Positions 8,611-17,329 of a stretch of DNA of 64,000 nt are shown here, piece after piece. The position numbers and the translations under genes are program-made. Within the stretch, counting starts at the first letter, position 1; each line of letters starts with the position of its first letter. The notes beneath the pieces are model-generated. The model worked only from the letters and a program-made list of their open reading frames with translations, did no database searches and had not been told where the DNA came from. The stretch spans positions 62,001-126,000 of the forward strand of contig CAVYZF010000001.1 in the NCBI GenBank assembly GCA_963772955.1. The letters are read 5' to 3'. Source of the DNA: Gp6-AA40 sp963772955 (GTDB taxonomy: Bacteria; Acidobacteriota; Vicinamibacteria; Vicinamibacterales; UBA2999).

Positions 8611-9467
8611 CACGCCACCATGTCCACGTGGTTCACGACGATCCGTGAGCGCCCCGCGGCCAGGTGCGCGAGCCGTCGTCGCAGCCAGTCGGCGATCGTG
8701 TCGCTCTTCCGGGGCGCGATCTCGCGGGCGGCACGTGCCCACCCTTCGATCAGCATGCGCTGGAACGCCTGCTCTGACGGCGCGATCGACCAGTCACTTG
8801 ACGCGCATTCGACCCGGTAGCCTGCGTCCTTGAACGCTCGCTCGGCGACGGACCACGCATCCGGCCCCTCCGCGAGCCCGCCAAGGCCCTTGTCAGTCTT
8901 TTGATGCACGTTCATCAGGTTGCGCACCAGATCGTCCTCGGGCTCGACGGGGTCGCACGACGATCGGCCGTCGTACGTAAGCGTGAAGAGTGCCGTGGCA
9001 CCCACGTCACGGCAGCGTGACGCGAGAAGCCTCAGCCACGACTCGGAAACGAGGTCGAGGAGCGCGGATGCGGTGACGAGATTGCGGCCGGCGAAGAGAG
9101 CCGCGTCGAGTTGATCGAGATCCATCTCACGCGTCTCGACGTCGCAATCGCACCGCTCGCCGCGCAGGTAGCTGACTCGCCCTACGGTGCGCGCCGAGCA
9201 GCCGCGAGCCGCCGCCCACGTGTTCAACTTCTCCAACAGGTCGTCGAGCAGTTGTACGTCTCGATCGACAACGAGCCACTGCTGGCGACCCGGGAGGCGG
9301 TCAAGCAGGTAGCGAAGATTTGATCCCGTTCCTGTGCAGAGGTCGAGAACGCGCAACGTACCCGGCGTTCCGAGGACCTCTCTGACGCGATCGACCAGCT
9401 GCGCCGAACGCGACTTCCAATCCGCGGGTTCGCGACACGCCAGCCACTCGGACAGAGAGTCATCCAC
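8607..9467 (-). CDS. Class I SAM-dependent methyltransferase (first of a pair)
   Basis: The 286-aa protein carries motif I VLDLCTGTGSNLRYLLDRLP and an acidic motif II (WLVVDRDVQLLDDLL). NLVTASALLDLVSESW follows at the motif IV position. The start overlaps the glycosyltransferase stop by 8 nt. It has little similarity to the downstream methyltransferase beyond the fold, so the two probably modify different positions. Substrate not determinable from sequence. Confidence 0.8.
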   Translation of the reverse strand: MDDSLSEWLACREPADWKSRSAQLVDRVREVLGTPGTLRVLDLCTGTGSNLRYLLDRLPGRQQWLVVDRDVQLLDDLLEKLNTWAAARGCSARTVGRVSYLRGERCDCDVETREMDLDQLDAALFAGRNLVTASALLDLVSESWLRLLASRCRDVGATALFTLTYDGRSSCDPVEPEDDLVRNLMNVHQKTDKGLGGLAEGPDAWSVAERAFKDAGYRVECASSDWSIAPSEQAFQRMLIEGWARAAREIAPRKSDTIADWLRRRLAHLAAGRSRIVVNHVDMVAW

Positions 9468-10515
9468 GGCTTATCGACTCCAGGGCGGACGCGAACTTGT
9501 CAACGGCCCGATCCCAAGTGGGAAGAAACGGCCGGACGCGACGCGCGCCCTCTGCGAGACTCGCACGAAAGTCCGCATCGCCGATCACGCGCGACAGCGC
9601 CGTGGACAAACCCTGCACGTCGCCCGGCGAGACGAGCAATCCGGCCTCGGCTCCCACGAGAGCCGGGATGGCACCTGTCGATGTGCTCACGACAGGTAGA
9701 CCATGCGCAAGCGCCTCCGCGACCGCCATGCCGTAGGTCTCGCGGAATGTCGCGAGCACGAACACATCTGCGCGCGCGTAGTGCTCTTCGATCTGCCCGG
9801 CGTCGAGCTCTCCAAGAAGCGACACGTGCTCCGCGAGCTGTCGCTCATGGACGAGCGCTCGAATCCGCGCCACCGTCGATCGATGCCTGGTCAGGCTTCC
9901 TACGCACGACAGGTGCCAGTCGCGAGAGGCAACTGCTGTGAGCGCGTTCAGCAGCGCTTCGTATCCCTTCCCTGGATTGAGCGTCCCCACCGATAGCAGT
10001 TCCACCCTCGTCGTCCCCGAGCCTGTTGCGAGAGGCGCCGGTTCCGTTCCCGGCTCGATCACCACGACCCGAATGGGTGGCACGTCGTAGCCGGAAATCA
10101 TCGGAAGCGTTGCGCGTCCGGTGACGATCACAAGCGACGCAGCTCCGAGTGCGCGCCGTTCAGCCATGGCAAATCGCGCCGCCATCGCCTCGTCGATTCC
10201 AATGTCGGCCGCCAGCGGCAGATGCATCAACGCGACGATGCGCAGTCGCGATCGGTGCTGCTCGAGGATCGCCGGGATCGCACCGAGCGCCAGGCTGTCG
10301 ACGACCACGAGAGTGCCAGCTGCGAGCGACGCCAACACCTGCTCGGCCTGTGCGATTGCCGATGCGGTCGGTCTCGGAAAGCTTTCGTCCAGCGATTGCA
10401 CGTCGACGGACCAATGTTTTGCCCGCAGTCCCTCGATGATGCGGCGGTCGTAGATGTAGCCACCGGTGCGGGAGTCGATGTTACCGGGCACCACGAACAC
10501 GGCGGCTTTCTTCAT
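9460..10515 (-). CDS. Glycosyltransferase family 4-like protein
   Basis: The 351-aa GT-B protein has an N-terminal domain beginning VFVVPGNIDSRTGGYIYDRR. The C-terminal Rossmann domain has VELLSVGTLNPGKGYEALL and the E-x7-E donor-binding motif in RETYGMAVAEALAHGLPVVS. It should move a sugar from a nucleotide donor to a small molecule or lipid. The start ATG shares one base with the preceding stop (TGATG), a sign of coupling with the QueD/PTPS-like gene. That coupling suggests the acceptor is the product of the cluster. Confidence 0.9.
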   Translation of the reverse strand: MKKAAVFVVPGNIDSRTGGYIYDRRIIEGLRAKHWSVDVQSLDESFPRPTASAIAQAEQVLASLAAGTLVVVDSLALGAIPAILEQHRSRLRIVALMHLPLAADIGIDEAMAARFAMAERRALGAASLVIVTGRATLPMISGYDVPPIRVVVIEPGTEPAPLATGSGTTRVELLSVGTLNPGKGYEALLNALTAVASRDWHLSCVGSLTRHRSTVARIRALVHERQLAEHVSLLGELDAGQIEEHYARADVFVLATFRETYGMAVAEALAHGLPVVSTSTGAIPALVGAEAGLLVSPGDVQGLSTALSRVIGDADFRASLAEGARRVRPFLPTWDRAVDKFASALESISRG

Positions 10516-10925
10516 CAGGAGACCGTGTCAGTCCGGTCTTCGAACGACGCCGACGCCACGTGCGACTCGTGCAGCGTGACGCGGATCTGCTCGATGCCGG
10601 TGCCACCCGGTCCAAGATCCCCTCGCTTCGCCGCCGCCGTCAGCCGCGTGAAGATCAGGTGCGCCAGAAACTCGGTGGTCGTGTTGCGGCCGGCAAACGC
10701 CGGTACTTCGTCGAGATTTCGGAAATTCAACTCGGCTAACGTCTGTCGCAGCACATCGATGGCACGACCGATATCGATGACGATCCCGTCAGCATCGAGC
10801 GTCCTGCGCTTGAACTCGACATCGACGACGTAGGTGGCGCCGTGAAGCCGTTGCGCGGGGCCAAACACCTCACCTTTGAAGCTGTGCGCGATCATGACGT
10901 GATCGCGAACCGTCACGCTGAACAT
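10515..10925 (-). CDS. QueD/PTPS-fold protein lacking the usual catalytic residues
   Basis: The 136-aa product starts at ATG 10925, behind GGAGGAGACC. It aligns over its length with 6-pyruvoyl/6-carboxytetrahydropterin synthases: AHSF at His14, LHGATYVVDV at His28, GIVIDIGRAI, NTTTEFLAHLIF and the pterin-anchoring Glu120 (VTLHES). Family-defining residues are changed. The third zinc ligand of HGH is Ala30. The catalytic Cys position, four residues before His28, is Ala24. The Asp-His pair expected after the helix is Asn67-Phe68. QueD/PTPS chemistry as known is therefore unlikely. It may be a pterin-binding or altered lyase enzyme. It sits second in the five-gene operon. Confidence 0.8.
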   Translation of the reverse strand: MFSVTVRDHVMIAHSFKGEVFGPAQRLHGATYVVDVEFKRRTLDADGIVIDIGRAIDVLRQTLAELNFRNLDEVPAFAGRNTTTEFLAHLIFTRLTAAAKRGDLGPGGTGIEQIRVTLHESHVASASFEDRTDTVS

Positions 10926-10938
10926 CCGGTCTCCTCCA

Positions 10939-11910
10939 CTAATATCTGATGCGATGGCACAGGGTGCCGCCGGGCGCCTGGGCAAGTCTGGCCATCACGT
11001 CCGGCAGATCCTCGAAAGAGTTCTCGCCGGTAACGAGCACGTCGAGCGCGGGGTCGGCAAGCAGCGACAGCGCGTGCGCCATGCGCCGGCGAGTGTCCCA
11101 CCGCGATCGTTGCGCCGCGGCCACGTGTCCCACCTGTGACGATTTGATCGTGAGTCGCCGCGAGTGAAACGCGCCTCCGAGCGGAAGCGGCACCTGTCGA
11201 TCGCCAAACCAGCTCATTTCGATGATCGTGGCTTCGAATCCCGCGATGTCGAGCGCACGCTGCAAGCCTTCCGGCGACCCGCTCACGTGGATGACGATAT
11301 CGGCGTCGGTCATCACGGTCTCTGGGCGGGCGAACGAAACGCCGAGCGCCTGCGCGACACGTTGGCGCAGCGGATTGACGTCGACGAGCTGCACGTCGCA
11401 TCCCTGGATGCGCGAGACCAGCCATGCGACGAGGCAGCCGACTGTTCCCGCACCGATCACCGCGACCCGGTCGCCAGTCTGCGGACTCGCGTCCCACACG
11501 CCGTTCAACGCCGTCTCAAGATTCGCGGCGAGTATCGCACGGGCCGGCGGCACATCTGACGGCAACAGGTATACCGCCGACGCGGGAACGACGTAACGCG
11601 TCTGGTGTGGGTAGAGGACGAAGGCTGCTCTCCCTTCCAGCTCGCTCGATCCGCACTCGATTCGACCGACGTTGGCGTACCCGTACTTCACGGATCCTGA
11701 GAACTCGCCGTCCTGAAACGGCGCGCGCATGCGAGCCCACTCGCTCTGCGGTACGTGTCCACCGAACACCAGTGCCTCTGTCCCCCGGCTGATCCCGCTG
11801 AACAACGTCCGGACGACAACGTCTCCGTCAGCCGGCGCTCGAAGGGTCTCGGGACGGATCTCTCCGCGACCGGGAGCGACGACCCAGAACGCTCTCGCCT
11901 CGTCAGCCAT
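10939..11910 (-). CDS. Medium-chain dehydrogenase, BchC-like 'SGISRGTE' type
   Basis: The 323-aa protein has the N-terminal block LFSGISRGTEALVFGG and VKYGYANVGRIE, known from BchC and related oxidoreductases. A Rossmann motif follows, VAVIGAGTVGCLVAWL, with acidic VDVNP after it. The usual Cys/His zinc residues of alcohol dehydrogenases are not evident in the first 100 residues, so a zinc-independent NAD(P) oxidoreductase is likely. It is the first gene of the minus-strand operon, 13 nt before the QueD/PTPS-like gene. It is divergent from the CDP-alcohol transferase. Substrate unknown. Confidence 0.82.
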   Translation of the reverse strand: MADEARAFWVVAPGRGEIRPETLRAPADGDVVVRTLFSGISRGTEALVFGGHVPQSEWARMRAPFQDGEFSGSVKYGYANVGRIECGSSELEGRAAFVLYPHQTRYVVPASAVYLLPSDVPPARAILAANLETALNGVWDASPQTGDRVAVIGAGTVGCLVAWLVSRIQGCDVQLVDVNPLRQRVAQALGVSFARPETVMTDADIVIHVSGSPEGLQRALDIAGFEATIIEMSWFGDRQVPLPLGGAFHSRRLTIKSSQVGHVAAAQRSRWDTRRRMAHALSLLADPALDVLVTGENSFEDLPDVMARLAQAPGGTLCHRIRY

Positions 11911-11933
11911 GCACGGACATTACAATGAAATCC

Positions 11934-11956
11934 TGTGAAGGGTCAGACCCTTCACA
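11934..11956. repeat. 23-bp perfect palindrome between divergent genes
   Basis: The arms TGTGAAGGGTC and GACCCTTCACA flank a single A. It lies 3 nt before ATG 11959 and 23 nt from the divergent dehydrogenase start. A candidate -10 (TACAAT, 11921-11926) is just upstream. It could be an operator for both genes, an RNA hairpin, or a dispersed REP-type sequence. Confidence 0.6.
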
Positions 11957-11958
11957 AT

Positions 11959-12669
11959 ATGACTCTTCTCCGCTCGAGCGTCGTTCGCGCCGTCGTCGCT
12001 GGTGTGCTCGTCATCCTTGTCTACGCTCCCATCGTCGCCGCGGAGACGATGAGCGGCTCGGACTACATCAGGAGAACCCTCGCCTTCTTCGTCGCGGCGG
12101 CGATTCTGATCCTCTTTCGCGTCGGCTACCATCATCCGTTTCCCCGTTTTGGCGCCGCGAATACCGTCACGCTGTTCCGCGTGTCGCTCGTGGCAGGCGT
12201 GGCCGGGTTCATCGGCGAGACGCCAACCCATCGCATTGCATGGCTGGCCGCCGCCGCGATCACGGCGGTGGCGTTGCTCGACGGCGTCGATGGATGGCTC
12301 GCGCGTCGAAGCGCAGAGCAAAGTGCATTCGGCGCGCGCTTCGACATGGAAACCGATGCTGCACTGATCCTGATCGTCTCGGTGCTCGTCTGGCATCACG
12401 AGAAAGCCGGCGCGTGGGTGCTCGCCTGCGGGTTGATGCGCTATGGCTTCGTGGTCGCGGGTTGGATCGTGCCGTGGATGGCTAGCCCGCTGCGCTCGAC
12501 ACTGCGGGGCAAGAGCGTCGCGATCGGTCAGCTCGTCGGACTCGGCACGGCCCTGTTGCCCATCGTCCCCGTACCGGTCAGCACCATCGTCGCCGCGATC
12601 ACTCTGGCGTCGCTGGTGTGGTCGTTTGCGGTTGATATCGCGTGGTTGAAACGACAGGCGACTGCGTAG
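11959..12669 (+). CDS. CDP-alcohol phosphatidyltransferase family membrane protein
   Basis: The product is 236 aa and rich in hydrophobic helices. It has the full catalytic signature D-x2-D-G-x2-A-R-x8-G-x3-D-x3-D: LLDGVDGWLARR followed by GARFDMETD. These enzymes transfer a phospho-head group from a CDP-alcohol to another alcohol at the inner membrane. I chose ATG 11959 because the alternative GTG 11935 would translate a perfect palindrome. A near-leaderless start at 11935 is possible, since TACAAT ends at 11926. It is divergent from the dehydrogenase and its 3' end overlaps the sulfatase-like gene by 71 nt. Confidence 0.85.
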   Translation: MTLLRSSVVRAVVAGVLVILVYAPIVAAETMSGSDYIRRTLAFFVAAAILILFRVGYHHPFPRFGAANTVTLFRVSLVAGVAGFIGETPTHRIAWLAAAAITAVALLDGVDGWLARRSAEQSAFGARFDMETDAALILIVSVLVWHHEKAGAWVLACGLMRYGFVVAGWIVPWMASPLRSTLRGKSVAIGQLVGLGTALLPIVPVPVSTIVAAITLASLVWSFAVDIAWLKRQATA

Positions 12670-14315
12670 TGCGACCCGGCTCGGGAGATGTCGGAGTGCT
12701 GAACGCCTCGAGCAGCGTCGGTGCCAGCGCATGCATCGGGCCGATCGACGGCCGACGCGGCTCGAGCCCCTGCCGGAATCCCTCTTCGATCAAGCGACTG
12801 AGGATCGGTCCGCGCCGTCCGAAAACATGAACGGGCACGCTCCATGACGCACCGCGGCCACTGACCGCGGCCGCCGGCTGATGATCGCCGATCGCCACGA
12901 GCACCATGTTGTCGCGCGGATGCTGACGGAGATAGCCGGCGATGGTTGCGTACTCGGTACGACATCGCGTGCGTGTAGCTGGGCCGCAGGTTCGCGAGAT
13001 CCGGCGTTGCAGCCAGCGAGCGCTCGACATCGGCCTTGGCGAATGCATCCGACGCGAGCATGCGCGACCAGTCCGGTTGATAGGGTGCGACCGGTCCAAA
13101 CGGCGCGTGCGTCGTGCTCGTCGGAAAGACGATGAATACCGGCTTCCGCGTCAGCCTGTTTCGCTCGAGCGCATCGATCTTCGCGAGCGCGTACTGATCG
13201 GGAATGCTCCACCACCCGAACTCCGGGCCGCGATAGTCCAGAAGATCGCGGCCGTAGATCTGGTCGTAGTGATAGAACGCGCCCTCAGGCCACGCCTGAC
13301 GCATCCCTGGCAGCAGCGCGACCGTCCGATAGCCACGTCGCGCAAAGTTGGTGACCATCGTCTCGCGGCTCGACGCCATCAGCGCTGTGTAGGCGTACTG
13401 ATCGCGGACCTCGACGCCGGATATGAGGCTTAAGTGGGCGAGCCACGACCCACCGCCAAACGTCGGGGACTCGACGTACGCGGTGACAACTTCTCGATCG
13501 GTCTCGGCCACAGCCGCCGCGAGATCGGCTCGACTCTCGACAAGCCCGTCCGCGATCGCAGGTGTCTCGTAAGTAATCGCACCATACGATTCGACGAATA
13601 ACAGCAGGACGTCTGCGCCTTCGAGACGCGCGAGGCTGTTGTTCAAGTCGGGAGTTGGACCAAGTTCAGGCGCGACCGCGCCCGGCCCGACCATCGCGAG
13701 GACGAAGCGCACCTGTCTTGCGTACGCGGGCGTCACCGCATCCGCGAACGACACGACCGCCGCGGACGGCGCGAACAACTGCTGCGCCGCGAAGATCACG
13801 AGCAGCAGCGTCGCCCCGGCGCCAAGTGCGCGACGCGCGACCGGCCACTCCATCGCGGACGCCAGCCATCCCAGCGCGATGCGTGCGATCACGAACAGCG
13901 TCACGAACACCGCGATCAGCGAGACCGCTGCGAGGAGTATCAGCCACGTCGGCGCGGCACTCGACAGCATCGCCGCCACGTTGCCGAGGTGCTGTGAGTC
14001 CCAATACACATTGAACTCGCGACCGTACAGGCCCGGGGCCGTCACGTCGAGGTAATGGCCCACGACGAGGATCACCCAGAGCGCGGGCAACACCCGTCGC
14101 GCAAGCGTTCCTGCCCATCGATGCGCGATCGCGAGCAGAAGCACACTGACGGTGAGCTCGATCGAAATCGCGCTGGCCCCCCTGATCTTCGGTGTCGGCC
14201 ACACATTCTCAAAAGTCAGGGAGCTATTCAGCAGCGCGAGGGCGACCAGCGCTCCAGCAGCCAGGCGCCATTTAGGTATCTGCGATGCGGGGGGCATTTC
14301 GCTGAGTATTGTCAC
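12599..14315 (-). CDS. Membrane sulfatase/LTA-synthase-like protein, frameshifted
   Basis: The N-terminal part from GTG 14315 (ATG 14297 is an alternative) encodes about five membrane helices, then an alkaline-phosphatase-fold domain: ADVLLLFVESYGAITYE, a GGGSWLAHLSLISGV nucleophile region, and VFIVFPTSTTHAPFGP. After YTHAMSY the frame turns into low-complexity sequence. In the next frame the domain continues as EYATIAGYLRQHPRDN, the metal-binding IGDHQP and SVPVHVFGRR, ending at 12599. A one-base loss (or equivalent indel) near 12955-12975 explains this. An assembly error or a recent mutation are both possible. The intact protein would be about 570 aa and might transfer phospho-head groups or cleave sulfate or phosphate esters in the periplasm. 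Confidence 0.72.
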
Positions 14316-14668
14316 GCGGTTCCGACGGACCCCCGGGACGTCAGAGGACGGCCCGGCTTCGGGGCGAGGAACTGCTCTGTCAGTTTCGAGAAAGCGCGCT
14401 CGACAAGCCCTGGAGGATTCAGCCGTGATGGCTCATGTCCCCGCGGCCGGGCGACCTCGACAGTCTTTTAAGTGAAGTCATTGATCGGTAAAGAGTTGTC
14501 GTCCAGAAACGGCTTTGAAGTGACGGCCGTATTACACCTTGGGGCGAGGTGTTCGTCGGCGTGAAACCGTGTTTGCGAGAGCCAGAAGAATTCCGTTATC
14601 CTATTAAGCCCTCAAGCTTTCCGCACGTCGGCTTGGTCTGATTCTGTTCGGGTCACGCGGAGCGATAC
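14316..14668. other. Intergenic region upstream of the first DUF1592 module
   Basis: This 353-nt stretch separates the divergent sulfatase-like and DUF1592 genes. Short frames here have no recognisable protein features. The part near 14460-14640 is more AT-rich and presumably holds promoters, but I see no -10/-35 pair I would defend. A GGAG lies 6 nt before ATG 14669. Confidence 0.5.
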
Positions 14669-17326
14669 ATGAAATTTAGATCACTTGTCGTGGGCTGCAT
14701 GGCGGCACTGCTCGTCGCCTTCGCGGTTCATGCCCAGTCGAGTCGGCCGGAACAAGCTCCGACAGCCCCCACGGCTCGCCCGCAATCAGCAGCACCGGCC
14801 CGACCGGCGCAATCCGCGCCCCCCACGGCCCGGCGCGCAAGCGTTGCCCCGGTTACCCAGGCCGCACCAGCGATCGCCGCGGACACACAGAAGGCATTTC
14901 TAAATCAGTACTGCATGGCTTGCCACAGCGAGAAGGCCAAGGCCGCGGGACTCGACTCTGCCCGACGGCTGACGATGGACAGCCTCGACCCGACCAACGT
15001 CGACAGGGATCGCGAGAAGTGGGAACTGGTCGTGCGCAAAGTTCGTGCGGGCCAGATGCCGCCGCTCGGCATGAAACGTCCTGATCCCGCCGACTTCCAC
15101 GCGATGATCGCGTCGTTTGAAAACGAGCTCGATCGCACCGCGAAGCCGTTTACGCCGCCGCCGGGACTGCATCGGCTGAATCGCACTGAGTACGCGAACG
15201 TCGTGCGCGATCTGTTGGAGCTCGACATCGACGCCTCGACGTATCTGCCGTCAGACGACTCGACATCCGGCTTCGACAACATCGCCGGGGCGCTTGGCAT
15301 CTCGTCGACACAGGTCGAAGCGTACGTGTCAGCCGCTCAGAAGATCAGCAGGCTGGCGATGGGATACCCGACAGAGCCAACGCTCGTCGTCTATCGCACG
15401 CGTGAGGACACGTCGCAGGAATACCACGTCGAAGGGCTGCCGTTCGGCACTCGCGGTGGCATGCTGGTGCCGCACACGTTCCCATCCGACGGCGAGTACA
15501 CGCTGACAGTGACGCCGATCTTCGGTGACAACATGTCGCCGACCGGTTTCGGATCGGTGCCGTGCGAACGCATCGAGATGCTGCTCGATGGCAAGCGCCT
15601 CGGGATCACGAACTGGCAGGGTGGTGGTCGAAACACGCCGACCAACTGCTCGAATCGCCCGGGCGCGACGGCACCCGCGGGAGCGCAGCCGCAACAGACA
15701 CCAGTCACGGCGGCCGCCGCAGGCTTTGGCTTCGGTCGCAGTCTGCCGCCGATGCGCGTCCGTTTCCATGCAACGGCTGGGACGCACATGGTGGGCGCGA
15801 CGTTCCCGGCGACGAACCTTGCGCCCGGGCTCGATCTCGACAAGCACTTCCTGCGATCGACCGTGCAGACGGGGCCCACGCCTGGCTACACGTTCTTCCC
15901 GCACGTCGGCACGATTCGCATCGAGGGGCCATTCGAGGCGACGCTGGCGAAGGACTCGCCCAGCCGCCGCAAGATCTTCGTCTGCACGCCGAAGACCCCG
16001 GCCGAGGAAGCCACGTGCGCGCGCCGAATCGTGAGCAACCTCGCCACGTTTGCCTTCCGCCGGCCGGCGACCGCAGCCGACATCGACGTGCTCATGGAGT
16101 TCTACGAGTTCGGTAAGAAGGAGAAGGACTTCGATCAGGGCATCGAGATGGCGCTCGCGCGAGTGCTCGCGTCGCCGCAGTTCATCTATCGCGTCGAAGA
16201 GCAGCCGGTCGGCACACGTGCGGGGGTCGCGCACCGCATCAGCGACGTCGACCTCGCGTCGCGGTTGTCGTTCTTCCTGTGGAGCTCGTCGCCGGACGAG
16301 GAGCTCCTCAAGATCGCCGCGGCGGGACGGCTCAACGACCCAGTGATGCTCGAGCGGCAGGTGCGTCGCATGCTCCGGGATCCCAAGGCGATCGCGCTTG
16401 CCGATAACTTTGCCGGCCAGTGGCTGAACCTCCGCGCGCTCGATGTGACCACGCCGCTGCCGCTGCTGTATCCCAACTTCGACGATCCGCTGCGTCAGGC
16501 AATGCGCACGGAAGTGGAGCTGCTGTTCGACACGATCGTTCGCGACGATCGCAGCGTGATCGACATCCTGAACGCCGACTACACGTTCGTCAACGAGCGA
16601 CTGGCCAGGCACTATGGGATCAAAAACATCACCGGCAGCCAGTTCCGCCGGATCTCGCTCGGGCCGGACATGGAGTCGCGACGCGGCCTTCTCGGCAAGG
16701 GCGCGTTCCTGGCCACAAGCTCCAAGCCGGATCGCACGTCGCCAGTCACCCGCGGCAAGTGGATCATGGGCAACGTGCTCGGCATGAGCCCGCCGAATCC
16801 GCCTCCCGATGTGCCGCCACTGCCCCCGCGCGCCTCGGACCCCAACGCGAAAGAGCCGACGATGCGCAAGAAGATGGAAGACCATCGCGTGCGGCCGGAC
16901 TGCGTGCAGTGCCATCGCCTGATGGATCCGATCGGCTTTGCGCTCGAGAACTTCGACGCCACCGGGTACTGGCGCATGACGGATGAGGGCACGGCCATCA
17001 ACACGACGACGCAGCTCTTCGACAACACCAAGATTGGAACACCGGTGGAGCTCAGTACCTGGCTGTCGAAGAACTACTCCGATCAGTTCGTCGCCGTCGC
17101 GACGGAGAAGCTGCTGACCTACGGGCTCGGACGCGGCGTCGAGTACCGCGACATGCCGCTCGTGCGCGAGATCGCACGCGACGTCATCGCCAACAACGGC
17201 CGCTTCTCGGCCATGGTCCTGGGCGTCGTCAAGAGCCGCCCGTTCCAGATGAATACGGTAAGCGAGCCCGCGGCCCCAGCCACGTCGACTGCGCGGGCGA
17301 ATGTCGAGACCAGGGGAGTCAACTGA
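14669..17326 (+). CDS. Exported DUF1592-type cytochrome c (DUF1587/1592/1588/1585), copy 1
   Basis: The 885-aa protein has a signal peptide (to about residue 23) and a Pro/Ala-rich linker to about residue 70. The N-terminal heme site is CMACH (82-86), in a planctomycete-type cytochrome domain. Next come HRLNRTEYANVVRDLL (DUF1587), LASRLSFFLWSSSPDEELL (DUF1592), a second heme-like site CVQCH (745-749) with LMDPIGFALENFDATG (DUF1588), and the C-terminal DUF1585. The family is exported and paired with DUF1552, but its reaction is unknown. It precedes the DUF1552 gene by 3 nt. A paralogue lies at 27868. Confidence 0.9.
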   Translation: MKFRSLVVGCMAALLVAFAVHAQSSRPEQAPTAPTARPQSAAPARPAQSAPPTARRASVAPVTQAAPAIAADTQKAFLNQYCMACHSEKAKAAGLDSARRLTMDSLDPTNVDRDREKWELVVRKVRAGQMPPLGMKRPDPADFHAMIASFENELDRTAKPFTPPPGLHRLNRTEYANVVRDLLELDIDASTYLPSDDSTSGFDNIAGALGISSTQVEAYVSAAQKISRLAMGYPTEPTLVVYRTREDTSQEYHVEGLPFGTRGGMLVPHTFPSDGEYTLTVTPIFGDNMSPTGFGSVPCERIEMLLDGKRLGITNWQGGGRNTPTNCSNRPGATAPAGAQPQQTPVTAAAAGFGFGRSLPPMRVRFHATAGTHMVGATFPATNLAPGLDLDKHFLRSTVQTGPTPGYTFFPHVGTIRIEGPFEATLAKDSPSRRKIFVCTPKTPAEEATCARRIVSNLATFAFRRPATAADIDVLMEFYEFGKKEKDFDQGIEMALARVLASPQFIYRVEEQPVGTRAGVAHRISDVDLASRLSFFLWSSSPDEELLKIAAAGRLNDPVMLERQVRRMLRDPKAIALADNFAGQWLNLRALDVTTPLPLLYPNFDDPLRQAMRTEVELLFDTIVRDDRSVIDILNADYTFVNERLARHYGIKNITGSQFRRISLGPDMESRRGLLGKGAFLATSSKPDRTSPVTRGKWIMGNVLGMSPPNPPPDVPPLPPRASDPNAKEPTMRKKMEDHRVRPDCVQCHRLMDPIGFALENFDATGYWRMTDEGTAINTTTQLFDNTKIGTPVELSTWLSKNYSDQFVAVATEKLLTYGLGRGVEYRDMPLVREIARDVIANNGRFSAMVLGVVKSRPFQMNTVSEPAAPATSTARANVETRGVN

Positions 17327-17329
17327 ATC

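Noticed and set aside
10515..10925. Ordinary QueD or PTPS in queuosine or biopterin synthesis
   Set aside because: The catalytic Cys, Asp-His pair and one zinc His are missing, and no queC, queE or folE lies nearby.
11920..12732. Minus-strand open frame (270 codons) opposite the CDP-alcohol transferase
   Set aside because: Charged low-information sequence; the plus strand has the complete catalytic motif and membrane helices.
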